Of a DNA stretch of 46,839 nt, positions 33,035-41,115 are shown in pieces. Within the stretch, counting starts at the first letter, position 1. Each line of letters begins with the position of its first letter. The stretch comes from an uncultured Alphaproteobacteria bacterium. Lineage in GTDB: Bacteria; Pseudomonadota; Alphaproteobacteria; MPNO01; UBA830. Location: positions 1 to 46,839 of the forward strand of contig CAJWSW010000013.1 of NCBI GenBank assembly GCA_913046035.1, given 5' to 3'. The translations under genes and the position numbers were made by a program. The notes below the pieces were generated by a model, which had not been told where the DNA came from, searched no databases, and worked only from the letters and a program-made list of their open reading frames with translations.

Positions 33035-33044
33035 GGAGGAGAAA

Positions 33045-33815
33045 ATGACCTTGCTATCGGTGAAAGATCTTCATGTATCAGTTGACGGCAAGCAGATACT
33101 AAATGGTATTAACCTTGAAATTGGCGAAGGTGAAATCCACGCGGTTATGGGACCGAATGGCTCGGGGAAAAGCACTTTGTCTTATGTCCTTTCGGGTCGC
33201 GAGGGCTACACAGTTACAAAGGGTGAAATTCTATTCAAGGGCGAAAATGTTCTCGAAATGGAGCCTAACGAGCGAGCGGGGGCTGGTATCTATTTAGCCT
33301 TCCAATACCCGGTAGAGATACCTGGCGTTTCTAATCTGACTTTTTTGAAAACAGCGGTAAACGCAGTTCGTAATGCGCGCGGACAGGAAGAATTGGATGC
33401 CATTAATTTTCTTAAATATGCCCGCGAAAAGGGACAGATCCTGGAGATGAAGGACGAACTTCTCAAGCGCCCAGTTAACGTCGGATTTTCGGGGGGTGAG
33501 AAGAAGCGTAACGAAATTTTTCAGATGGCAATGCTAGAGCCAACGTTAGCTATTCTAGACGAGACCGACTCGGGACTCGATATAGATGCGCTCCGAATTG
33601 TTTCAGAGGGTGTGAATAAGTTGCGTTCGACTGAGCGGTCTATGATTGTGATCACACACTATCAACGCCTGCTCGATCATATTGTGCCGGATTTTGTTCA
33701 TGTGCTTGCACAGGGCAAGTTTGTTGCTGAAGGGGGTAAAGAGCTGGCTCTGGAATTGGAGAAAGACGGCTACGCCAAGTTTGGTATTGAGGACGGCGCG
33801 CCGCAGGCCGCGTGA
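33045..33815 (+). CDS. sufC: SUF ATPase SufC
   Basis: SufC is the ABC-type ATPase that drives conformational change in SufBCD. In the 256-residue protein the Walker A motif is GPNGSGKST near residue 37, the ABC signature VGFSGGEKKRNEIFQMA near 148, Walker B LAILDETDSGLD near 168, and the switch His in VITHYQRLL near 204. The segment FQYPVEIPGVSN is characteristic of SufC. The ATG at 33045 follows a GAGGAGGAG ribosome site. Its stop overlaps a GTG that could start sufD. Confidence 0.96.
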   Translation: MTLLSVKDLHVSVDGKQILNGINLEIGEGEIHAVMGPNGSGKSTLSYVLSGREGYTVTKGEILFKGENVLEMEPNERAGAGIYLAFQYPVEIPGVSNLTFLKTAVNAVRNARGQEELDAINFLKYAREKGQILEMKDELLKRPVNVGFSGGEKKRNEIFQMAMLEPTLAILDETDSGLDIDALRIVSEGVNKLRSTERSMIVITHYQRLLDHIVPDFVHVLAQGKFVAEGGKELALELEKDGYAKFGIEDGAPQAA

Positions 33816-33829
33816 GAACCGAGACGAAT

Positions 33830-35134
33830 ATGTCTAGAAACGATAAGACTGCCCCCTATGTTGAGAGCTTCGAAGAGATCAGTAAAACCTTGCCGGGTGC
33901 TTGGCTTGCGGATACTCGGTCGAATGCCATTCGGCAATTTGAAGCAGAGGGATTTCCAACGCCCCGAACAGAGGCTTGGAAGTATACAAATCTTAACCGC
34001 CTGACGCGCGCTGGCTTTAATATCGCCGGCATCTCTGGCGTATCTGGAGCGTCCGAGTGGTCGGAACTCGTTATCGACGGAGCGGATACAATCGTCATTG
34101 TAAATGGCAGCTACGACGCGTCGGCTTCGAAAAAAGGCGCCGTACCAATAGGTGTGTCGATTGCCCCTTTGTCGGAGGCTATAGAGCGCAAAGAACCCTC
34201 TCTTGAAGGTCGGCTCACAAAAATCGCTCCTACCCATGGCGCTCCTCTTGTGGCGCTTAATACGGCGTTTATGCGTGAGGGTGTGGTCCTGAAACTTGGC
34301 GATGATATTAAGCTTGAGCAGCCGATCCAGGTTATTCACTTCGTAGAAGCCAGTGATACCCGTTTGTCGGTTCATCCTCGGACCCTACTAGTTGCTGGCG
34401 AAAATAGTTCTGCAACGTTTATAGAAACATTCGTGGGTTCCGCAGGATCGGTCTACTGGACGAATGCAGTGACAGAAATTGAGGTGGGCTGCGGTGCCTC
34501 CATACTACACGTCAAGCGCCAAGCTGAGTCACTCGAGGGCTTTCATACCGCGTTGACGCAGGCGAAACTTGACCGAAACGCTCGATACCACTCTGTTAGT
34601 CTTACGACTGGTGCTTCTATCTCTCGGAATGAGGTTCGTGTCTCATTTAACGGTGAAGGCGCTGAAGCTTTGATGGCGGGCGGGACACTTTTGCGGGGCC
34701 GACAGCACGCCGACAACACTACGCAAATCGAACATACCGTGCCGCATACTAGCAGCAACCAAATTTTTAGAAATGTGCTTGATGGCGCCGCACACTCTGT
34801 TTTTCAGGGTGGCGTCATGGTTCGTCAGGATGCGCAGAAGACAGACTCTAGCCAGTCTAATCATAATATCCTCTTATCTTCGGGAGCTCAGGCGGACACC
34901 AAACCAGAACTCCAGATCTTTGCGGACGATGTTAAATGTGCTCATGGCGCGACCGTCGGCGATTTAGACGAAACAGCGCTATTTTATTTGCAAAGCCGTG
35001 GTATTCCCGCGAGACGTGCGAAGGCGTTATTGATCGAAGCTTTTATCGCGGAAATCTCCGATGCCCTGTCGACCGGGGCGGTTCGCGATCATGTCGTCGA
35101 TGCTGTTTCGGCATGGATGGAGGACTTAGGTTAA
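33830..35134 (+). CDS. sufD: Fe-S cluster assembly protein SufD
   Basis: SufD pairs with SufB in the SufBC2D complex and assists iron entry. The 434-residue protein has the SufD-typical N-terminal FPTPRTEAWKYTNLNRL block, a beta-helix core with QIEHTVPHTSSNQIFRNVLD near 300, GVMVRQDAQKTDSSQSNHNILLS (parts: GVMVRQDAQKTDS, SNHNILLS), and the C-terminal KCAHGATVGDLDETALFYL with the conserved His of KCxHG. The ATG at 33830 lies 15 bp after the sufC stop; the overlapping GTG at 33812 is an alternative that adds six residues. The stop overlaps the sufS start by one base. Confidence 0.94.
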   Translation: MSRNDKTAPYVESFEEISKTLPGAWLADTRSNAIRQFEAEGFPTPRTEAWKYTNLNRLTRAGFNIAGISGVSGASEWSELVIDGADTIVIVNGSYDASASKKGAVPIGVSIAPLSEAIERKEPSLEGRLTKIAPTHGAPLVALNTAFMREGVVLKLGDDIKLEQPIQVIHFVEASDTRLSVHPRTLLVAGENSSATFIETFVGSAGSVYWTNAVTEIEVGCGASILHVKRQAESLEGFHTALTQAKLDRNARYHSVSLTTGASISRNEVRVSFNGEGAEALMAGGTLLRGRQHADNTTQIEHTVPHTSSNQIFRNVLDGAAHSVFQGGVMVRQDAQKTDSSQSNHNILLSSGAQADTKPELQIFADDVKCAHGATVGDLDETALFYLQSRGIPARRAKALLIEAFIAEISDALSTGAVRDHVVDAVSAWMEDLG

Positions 35135-36366
35135 TGGTAAGAAATACTTGCTATCCTATCGATAGGATAAGGGCCGATTTTCCGATCCTGTCGGAAAAAG
35201 TACATGGGAAGCAGTTGGTGTATCTCGACAACGGCGCCAGCGCGCAGAAACCCTCTGCGGTGATTAGCCAGATTTCGAAGACCTACGAAACAGCCTATGC
35301 GAACGTTCATCGTGGCGTTCACCATATGAGCCAAATTGCTACTGATGCTATGGAAGATGCTCGTCGGAAGGCGCAAAAATTATTAAATGCTGGAAATGAG
35401 AAAGAAATCATATTTGTTCGTGGCGCGACTGAGGGGATAAACTTGGTTGCGTCTAGCTGGGGAAGGGCCAACCTAAAGCCTGGCGACGAGATTATTTTGT
35501 CAGTTCTCGAACACCATTCGAATATCGTTCCATGGCAAATTATTGCTGAACAGACGGGTGCCGTTATTAAGGTGGTTCCGATAGACGACGCGGGCGTGTT
35601 TCTGATCGACGAATACGCAAAACTGCTCTCGGATCGAACGAAGATGGTAGCGGTCACGCATGTCTCGAATGCCCTGGGTACGATTGTGCCCGTCAACGAA
35701 GTAATTCGTTTGGCTCGTGAAAATGGCTCACTTGTTCTCCTGGACGGATGTCAGGCAGTGCCGCATTTGTCAGTCGACGTTCAGGCGCTTGATGTCGATT
35801 TTTATGTGTTTTCAGGCCACAAGTTGTATGGTCCAAGTGGCATTGGCGTTCTCTACGGCAAAGAGGCGCTTTTGAATGACATGCCCCCTTATGAGGGTGG
35901 TGGAGAGATGATCAATCGTGTGACATTCGAAAAAACCACCTATGCCGAACTACCTTTTAAGTTCGAGGCGGGTACGCCGCACATCGGTGGAATTATCGCT
36001 CTCGGGGCTGCAATAGACTATGTTAACGACATAGGTTTTGACGCGATATCTGCGCATGAACACGACCTGCTTGGCTACGCGACTGAACGGCTTAATGAGA
36101 TGAATAGTATCGAAATATTAGGAACAGCTCCTGCGAAGGCTGCCATCCTTTCATTCAATATTAAGGATGTTCACCCGCATGATGTTGGCACGATTTTAGA
36201 TCACAGTGGGATAGCTGTCCGCACCGGTCACCACTGCGCGCAGCCTGTTATGGATCGCTTCAATGTTGCAGCCACCGTGCGGGCCTCGTTTGGCTTATAT
36301 AATACCCATTCGGAAATTGACGCCCTCGTTGAAGGCATCAGCAATGTCCAGGAGATGTTTGGGTGA
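35134..36366 (+). CDS. sufS: Cysteine desulfurase SufS (group II)
   Basis: SufS takes sulfur from cysteine for cluster building. The 410-residue PLP enzyme shows YLDNGASAQKPSAVI near 30, FVRGATEGINLVASSWG near 92, EHHSNIVPWQ with the PLP-stacking His, the Schiff-base Lys in VFSGHKLYGPSGIG near 229, and the group II catalytic Cys loop RTGHHCAQPVMDRF near 362. Group II desulfurases need a sulfur acceptor such as SufE or SufU; a SufU gene follows, overlapping the stop. The ATG shares its A with the sufD stop (TAATG). An in-frame upstream extension inside sufD is spurious. Confidence 0.95.
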   Translation: MVRNTCYPIDRIRADFPILSEKVHGKQLVYLDNGASAQKPSAVISQISKTYETAYANVHRGVHHMSQIATDAMEDARRKAQKLLNAGNEKEIIFVRGATEGINLVASSWGRANLKPGDEIILSVLEHHSNIVPWQIIAEQTGAVIKVVPIDDAGVFLIDEYAKLLSDRTKMVAVTHVSNALGTIVPVNEVIRLARENGSLVLLDGCQAVPHLSVDVQALDVDFYVFSGHKLYGPSGIGVLYGKEALLNDMPPYEGGGEMINRVTFEKTTYAELPFKFEAGTPHIGGIIALGAAIDYVNDIGFDAISAHEHDLLGYATERLNEMNSIEILGTAPAKAAILSFNIKDVHPHDVGTILDHSGIAVRTGHHCAQPVMDRFNVAATVRASFGLYNTHSEIDALVEGISNVQEMFG

Positions 36367-36812
36367 GTACAGACCTACGAGACCTTTATCAGGAAATTAT
36401 TCTTGAGCACAGCCGCAATCCAAAGAATGCGGGAACGCTCGACGATCCAGACGGTAGGGCTACGGGTAACAACCCTCTCTGCGGCGACAGGATCATTTTA
36501 TATGTAAAACTGGACGGCGATCGTATCAAAGATGCAAAGTTCGATGCCCGCGGGTGCGCTGTCTCTGTTGCCTCGGCATCGATTATGACGGAAATGTTGA
36601 TCGGAAGATCTATAGCTGAGGTCAGGCAAGAACATAAACGTTTTGCCGACCTTTTGATATCAAAGGATGACCCCTGCCTGGCGGATGATGATGAATTATC
36701 CGCACTAATGGGTGTGCGCGAATTTCCGGCGAGGCTTAAATGTGCAACATTGCCTTGGGAGGCGCTCGTCGCAGCTGTAGACGGCAACGAAACCGACGTA
36801 ACAACTGAATAA
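36363..36812 (+). CDS. sufU: SufU/IscU-like sulfur-transfer scaffold protein
   Basis: The 149-residue protein has the U-type fold with YQEIILEHSRNPKNAG near residue 9, the first Cys in GNNPLCGDRI, the second in DARGCAVSVASASIM, and the third in ARLKCATLPWEAL, the three Cys positions of SufU. The longer spacer before the last Cys marks SufU rather than IscU. It probably accepts sulfur from SufS. The start is a GTG overlapping the sufS stop, which implies translational coupling. A DUF59 gene follows. Confidence 0.92.
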   Translation: MSTDLRDLYQEIILEHSRNPKNAGTLDDPDGRATGNNPLCGDRIILYVKLDGDRIKDAKFDARGCAVSVASASIMTEMLIGRSIAEVRQEHKRFADLLISKDDPCLADDDELSALMGVREFPARLKCATLPWEALVAAVDGNETDVTTE

Positions 36813-36823
36813 AAGTGATAGTT

Positions 36824-37195
36824 ATGAATGATAGCCTCGATACCAATGATCCTGAGGCAGGAACCGAGGGTGATATTTCTGCTAGTCCCGAAGGTACATT
36901 GAAAGAAGATGTTATTGCCGCCATTCGCGAGTGCTATGACCCAGAGATTCCGGTAAATATATATGATCTTGGGCTTATCTATGAAGTTAATGTCTCAGCT
37001 TCGTCCAAGGTTGAGTTAGTTATGACGCTGACCTCGCCCCATTGTCCGGTGGCTGAGATACTGCCCGCCCAGGTTAAATCGAGGGTCGAATTGGTAGAGG
37101 GGGTGGATGAGGTGGACCTTGAGTTAACATGGGATCCGCCGTGGACACCAGAGCAAATGTCTGAAGCAGCGAAACTAGAACTCGGCTTTATGTAA
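36824..37195 (+). CDS. DUF59/MIP18-family protein of the SUF operon (SufT-like)
   Basis: The 123-residue protein is a DUF59 domain (about residues 30-115) after an acidic, probably flexible tail. Visible are CYDPEIPVNIYDLGLIYEV near 40, the TLTSPHCPVAEILPAQV block with the conserved Cys, and a DLELTWDPPWTPEQMSE end. Such proteins sit in SUF operons and act in maturation of Fe-S proteins (SufT). The ATG at 36824 was chosen over a GTG three codons earlier. Function is inferred from family and operon position. Confidence 0.88.
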   Translation: MNDSLDTNDPEAGTEGDISASPEGTLKEDVIAAIRECYDPEIPVNIYDLGLIYEVNVSASSKVELVMTLTSPHCPVAEILPAQVKSRVELVEGVDEVDLELTWDPPWTPEQMSEAAKLELGFM

Positions 37196-37244
37196 GTTGT
37201 ACGTGCCTGATAGCGAGCAAGGTGAGGATTAAGGGGTGAAATTG

Positions 37245-37580
37245 ATGAGTACTGCAGTTATGTCACTTACGGATTCGGCGGCGGATCGAGTTAAACACCT
37301 CATGGCCACGCGTACCGAACCGGCAACAGGGTTGCGAATAGGTGTTCGTACAGGGGGCTGCTCGGGAATGGCCTATTCGATGGAATTTGCTCAGGAACAG
37401 GAGCCATTGGACGAGGTTGTGGAAGAAAAGGGCGTTAAGCTTTTTGTAGACTCCAAGGCGCTTATGTTTCTCATCGGTACTGAAATGGACTATGTAGAGG
37501 ATAAGCTGCAGTCAGGTTTTGTTTTTAACAACCCCAATGAAAAAGGGCGGTGCGGTTGCGGGGAGTCCTTTCATACATGA
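37245..37580 (+). CDS. A-type Fe-S carrier, SufA/ErpA family
   Basis: The 111-residue protein carries the three A-type cluster cysteines: one in RTGGCSGMAYSMEF near residue 41 and two in the C-terminal GRCGCGESF. The block KLFVDSKALMFLIGTEMDYV is also typical. It transfers Fe-S clusters from SufBCD to targets. SufA is most likely from its place at the end of the suf operon, but ErpA and IscA cannot be separated on these motifs. ATG 37245 has AAGGGG eight bases upstream; a GTG three codons earlier is weaker. Confidence 0.9.
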   Translation: MSTAVMSLTDSAADRVKHLMATRTEPATGLRIGVRTGGCSGMAYSMEFAQEQEPLDEVVEEKGVKLFVDSKALMFLIGTEMDYVEDKLQSGFVFNNPNEKGRCGCGESFHT

Positions 37581-37606
37581 AATTCGGGAATTCTAAACAT
37601 ACACCG

Positions 37607-37627
37607 ACGGCGGGGATCCCCCGCCGT
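37607..37627 (+). terminator. GC-rich hairpin at end of suf operon
   Basis: ACGGCGGGG at 37607-37615 pairs with CCCCGCCGT at 37619-37627 around a 3-base loop. It lies 27 bp after the last suf gene. The following bases (TGTGCTTTAT) give only a weak T-tract, so it may be a partial terminator or mRNA-stabilising stem. Confidence 0.55.
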
Positions 37628-37648
37628 TGTGCTTTATAGAGTAGAAGT

Positions 37649-38257
37649 ATGGTCAAGGTTTATGCGATAGACGGCGTGACACCTGTGGTCGATCCGACCG
37701 CATTTGTCCACCCAACTGCTTCTTTAATTGGAGACGTAGTCATTGGCCCGGAATGTTATGTTGGACCGGGAGCATCGATCCGAGCTGATTTCGGACGGTT
37801 TGAAATGGGTCCCGGTAGTAATTTTCAGGACAATTGTACCGCGCACGGCTTTTCCGGCGAAGATATTATCATCGGGGCAAACTGCAATATTGGGCATGGA
37901 GCGGTGATCCATGGCGCGGTCTTACACGACCGAGTTTTGGTGGGTATGAACGCAGTCGTTATGGACGGTGTTGTGCTACATGATGACGTTCTAGTTGCAG
38001 CTTTGGCATTTATTCCTGCGGCCATGGAAGTGCCACCCGGGGTGATCGCGGCTGGAACTCCAGCGAAGATCCTTCGTGAACTTACCGATGAAGAAAAACA
38101 ATGGAAGGTGGCGGGAAATCGTGATTATCACAATCTCACAATGCGTTGCCATGCCACGTTGAATGAAGTGGAGGCCTTGACGGAATTAGACAGCCCTCAC
38201 CCACGCCTAAAGATGCAGGGCTCGAAGCCCCTTTATAAAACTCGGGAGGATACTTGA
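37649..38257 (+). CDS. Gamma-carbonic anhydrase-like hexapeptide protein (PaaY/CaiE-like)
   Basis: A 202-residue left-handed beta-helix protein with hexapeptide repeats from about residue 15 to 135 (VDPTAFVHPTASLIGDVVIG, then CYVGPGASIRAD). Zinc His candidates are in CTAHGF, NIGHGAVIHG, matching gamma-class sites. The C-terminal helix RDYHNLTMRCHATLNEVEAL and length fit PaaY, a thioesterase-like protein of phenylacetate degradation, and CaiE. No other paa genes are here. Its place 69 bp after the suf operon gives no functional hint. Confidence 0.85.
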   Translation: MVKVYAIDGVTPVVDPTAFVHPTASLIGDVVIGPECYVGPGASIRADFGRFEMGPGSNFQDNCTAHGFSGEDIIIGANCNIGHGAVIHGAVLHDRVLVGMNAVVMDGVVLHDDVLVAALAFIPAAMEVPPGVIAAGTPAKILRELTDEEKQWKVAGNRDYHNLTMRCHATLNEVEALTELDSPHPRLKMQGSKPLYKTREDT

Positions 38258-38273
38258 TTAGATAGGGTAGCCC

Positions 38274-38516
38274 TCATGTAAATGCATTAAAAGCTATCAG
38301 CGTAAATGTATCGGCAACACCCTCGATTAATTGGACTTCACTGGTAACGAAATGTCCAATATCCATATCGTCTTCAAGCGCGCACTTCATCATTAAATCA
38401 TACTGGCCTGAGATTGAGTGGACCTCGGAAACATGCTCAATTTTATCGACGGCTGCTGCAGCTACGTCATACGCTGCACCAAGTTGGCATTTAACCATCA
38501 CAAAAATAGTCTGCAT
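38274..38516 (-). CDS. Stand-alone AsnC/Lrp ligand-binding (RAM) domain protein
   Basis: The 80-residue protein is just the RAM domain of Lrp/AsnC regulators, without a DNA-binding part: FVMVKCQLGAAYDVAAAAVD near residue 5, then HSISGQYDLMMKCALEDD near 33, and QLIEGVADTFTLIAF at the end. Such stand-alone domains form oligomers that bind amino acids or other ligands and are common in alphaproteobacteria; their roles are poorly defined. It lies 31 bp after the RhlE-like helicase stop, same strand, and could be co-transcribed with it. Confidence 0.85.
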   Translation of the reverse strand: MQTIFVMVKCQLGAAYDVAAAAVDKIEHVSEVHSISGQYDLMMKCALEDDMDIGHFVTSEVQLIEGVADTFTLIAFNAFT

Positions 38517-38547
38517 CTTTATCTATCCTTTAAGGGTGCGCAGCATG

Positions 38548-40017
38548 TTACTGCGGGCGCGCCGGTTTTTTTAAGAAATCAGGCATATGATCGCCCATTC
38601 CAACGACAGCATTTTCAGGGTCCTTATCATTTTCACCGCGACTTCGTTTGCGGCGTCTCCGTGGCCTCTCCTCGTCTCGCCATGGTGATTTGCTCTCCCC
38701 TTCATTCGGGTTCTTATCATCTGAACTGTGGACACGACGGGATTTTCCAGGGTTCCTAGAATTCGGACCGTTTTGTTCCTGTTTTCGGCCGGACTGAACC
38801 TTGCCGGTGGCTTTTTTCTGGTTTCGGCTATGGCCGGCCCTGCGGCGTGTTCGGTTGCTACTTTTGTCGTCAGTCTGCTCCAGCGGCTGTGTATTGAGTC
38901 CCTCGATCTCAAGTCTCTGTATGGGATTTCCTAGTAAACTCTCAATTGCCTGTACCAGAACTCCGTCAGCGGGGCTTGCTAACGAAAAAGCACGACCTTC
39001 CCGGCCCGCGCGGCCAGTCCGACCAATTCGATGAATATAGTCCTCAGAGTGCAATGGCACATCGAAATTGAAAACTACCGGTAGATCGTCGATATCTATG
39101 CCTCGGGCGGCTACATCACTAGCAACGAGGAAATTTATCTTTCTATCTTTGAATCTTTCGAGGGTTTCAGACCTGCTAGCTTGATCCATATCACCATGAA
39201 GACCGGCCGCGTTAAAGCCATGTTTGCGAAGTGACTTGTCGAGGATGTCGACGTCTCGTTTTCGATTGCAGAAGATAATCGCTGTTTCCACATGTTCCTG
39301 TTTAATGATCCTTCTCAAAGCTTCCCGTTTTTCACGTGGATTGATAACTGTAAGCATTTGCGTCACAGTCTCAGCCGCTGGTCGTGATTGTGGGGCTACT
39401 GTAACTTCCTTGGGATTCATTAAGAAAGCATCTGAGAGGCGCCGAATTTCTGGCGGCATGGTCGCAGAAAAAAACAGGGTCTGGCGGATTTTTGGAAGAC
39501 GAGAAACAATTTTTTCGACATCGGGTATAAAACCCATGTCAAGCATTCGGTCGGCCTCATCGATCACAAGTACTTTTATGTCATTTAATAATATGCGGCC
39601 GCGCTCAAAATGATCAAGCAGGCGTCCCGGGGTGGCTATTAAAACATCTACCCCACGGTCCAGCTTTTTGGTCTGCTCCTCCATTGATACGCCGCCAATT
39701 AACAGTGCCATCGTTAATTTGTTGTACTTACCGTATATTTCAAAATTTTCAGCTATTTGGGTCGCAAGCTCTCGGGTCGGTGTCAGGATTAAAGAACGTG
39801 GCATGCGGGCTTTAGCGCGACCACTCGACAGTATATCGATCATCGGCAGCGTGAAAGACGCGGTTTTACCGGTTCCCGTCTGAGCACAGCCAAGCACATC
39901 ACGGGTCATGAGAACGTAAGGGATCGCTTCCTGCTGTATAGGCGTTGGTTCAACGTATCCTGCGTCTTCAATCGCCTTTAAAACTTCCGGGCTTAACCCT
40001 AGATTTGAAAAACTCAT
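38548..40017 (-). CDS. DEAD-box RNA helicase, RhlE-like
   Basis: The 489-residue protein has the helicase motifs in order: Q-motif PTPIQQEAIP near residue 24, AQTGTGKT (I), PTRELA (Ia), DEADRMLDMGF (II), FFSATMPPEI (III), and in the second domain DVAARGIDID (V) and HRIGRTGRAGREG (VI). After about residue 375 comes a disordered, Arg/Lys/Gln-rich tail of over 100 residues with RRRRKRSRG near the end, typical of RhlE proteins that act in ribosome assembly or RNA decay. It starts at ATG 40017 and is divergent from the isochorismatase-like gene. Confidence 0.93.
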   Translation of the reverse strand: MSFSNLGLSPEVLKAIEDAGYVEPTPIQQEAIPYVLMTRDVLGCAQTGTGKTASFTLPMIDILSSGRAKARMPRSLILTPTRELATQIAENFEIYGKYNKLTMALLIGGVSMEEQTKKLDRGVDVLIATPGRLLDHFERGRILLNDIKVLVIDEADRMLDMGFIPDVEKIVSRLPKIRQTLFFSATMPPEIRRLSDAFLMNPKEVTVAPQSRPAAETVTQMLTVINPREKREALRRIIKQEHVETAIIFCNRKRDVDILDKSLRKHGFNAAGLHGDMDQASRSETLERFKDRKINFLVASDVAARGIDIDDLPVVFNFDVPLHSEDYIHRIGRTGRAGREGRAFSLASPADGVLVQAIESLLGNPIQRLEIEGLNTQPLEQTDDKSSNRTRRRAGHSRNQKKATGKVQSGRKQEQNGPNSRNPGKSRRVHSSDDKNPNEGESKSPWRDEERPRRRRKRSRGENDKDPENAVVGMGDHMPDFLKKPARPQ

Positions 40018-40145
40018 ACCTAATTACATATAAATGAAAAAATCCGGCTGCTGAAAATAAGCTGTGTATTTCATCTAAGCCGTTATAACTCAAAAGACTA
40101 TAGCATTTTTCGTAGGTTATTAAAGAAAATGGAGATTTTGCACCG

Positions 40146-40688
40146 GTGTTGATGAAAGCTGAAGGTGCCTGTCTGATGATCGTTGATGTTCAGCAACGCC
40201 TGCTCTCAGCCATGGATGCTCCACGTTCAGTTTTGAGCGGTTGTAGCTTAATGATGAAAGCGGCGGGTGTGATGGACATACCGATGCTTATTACCGAACA
40301 GTACCCGGAGGGCTTGGGTCCGACAGTCGAGACATTGGCCGAATTAGCACCTGAGGATGCCTTTTTTAGCAAGTTACATTTTTCGTCAGCTGCAAACACC
40401 GCGATCAAAGGTAAAATAGATACATTAAATGCAAAACAAATTGTGATTGCTGGTATAGAGGCGCATGTTTGCGTTCTCCAAACTACGATCGAGTTTTTGG
40501 AGGCTGGCTATGCTTGTTTTGTGGTAGGCGATGCGACTTCGTCCCGTAAGGCGGCCAATCATGCTGCTGGATTGGCGCGGTTGCGAGAGGTGGGGGCAGA
40601 GATTGTTACTTCAGAAATGGTGGTCTTTGAGTGGCTTGAGAAGGCTGGAACGCCCCAATTTCGCGAAATGAGCAAGTTCTTAAAATGA
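40146..40688 (+). CDS. Isochorismatase-family hydrolase (YcaC-like)
   Basis: A 180-residue cysteine hydrolase of the isochorismatase superfamily. The catalytic Asp is in LMIVDVQQRLL near residue 13, the Lys in FSKLHFSS near 76, and the nucleophile Cys in GIEAHVCVLQT near 107, preceded by the typical cis-peptide VIAG. Members hydrolyse amides, imides or vinyl ethers; the short form with this EAHVCV motif resembles YcaC-type proteins of unknown substrate. GTG 40146 is favoured by a GGAG eleven bases upstream; ATG 40152 is the alternative. Confidence 0.88.
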   Translation: MLMKAEGACLMIVDVQQRLLSAMDAPRSVLSGCSLMMKAAGVMDIPMLITEQYPEGLGPTVETLAELAPEDAFFSKLHFSSAANTAIKGKIDTLNAKQIVIAGIEAHVCVLQTTIEFLEAGYACFVVGDATSSRKAANHAAGLARLREVGAEIVTSEMVVFEWLEKAGTPQFREMSKFLK

Positions 40689-41115
40689 TTGAATCTCCAC
40701 GGCGTTTATCGGCACCTTGGCTCTATTTGTCCAATAGGAATGCTTAATTGAGCATATTATCACGTGCTTTATCGGTCGCATTATAACCAGCACAGGAAAA
40801 GATATATCGTTAGGTCAGCAGCTTGCAAAATCATATATCGTAAACAGTTGAGTAATTTGCAGCAATTAATTGCTACTTCAGCGTTCTGTAGAAAGGATGA
40901 TGTCCTTACGCTCTTCCAATTCCAGCCATGAAATTGTGAATTATATTTTTGGAGCTGGCAAACATCTTATCGGAGGTTGTGAGTATAACGCCTGTGTAGC
41001 GCTCAGATCCGGTCCTATGGCTTTAACGATTAATCGAATGATCTCGATTGTGTTGGCAGGATGAAAATTAATTCCAGATCTTTTAATGCGCCAACCTGAA
41101 CACCGCTCGTAACTT
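40689..41115. other. Intergenic region without an identifiable gene
   Basis: This 427-bp stretch between the isochorismatase-like gene and parE holds only a short open frame (40870-41064, 64 codons) with no family resemblance. I see no tRNA, strong terminator or clear repeat. It may hold a small RNA or a decayed gene. Confidence 0.5.

Noticed and set aside
34936-35133. Longer N-terminus for SufS
   Set aside because: It is a shadow frame inside sufD; the ATG at 35134 overlaps the sufD stop as expected for coupled genes.
37649-38257. Part of a phenylacetate (paa) pathway
   Set aside because: PaaY-like proteins occur widely as gamma-carbonic-anhydrase homologues, and no other paa gene is in the window.
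40870-41064. Small protein-coding gene of 64 codons
   Set aside because: No recognisable family, no convincing ribosome site and no operon context.
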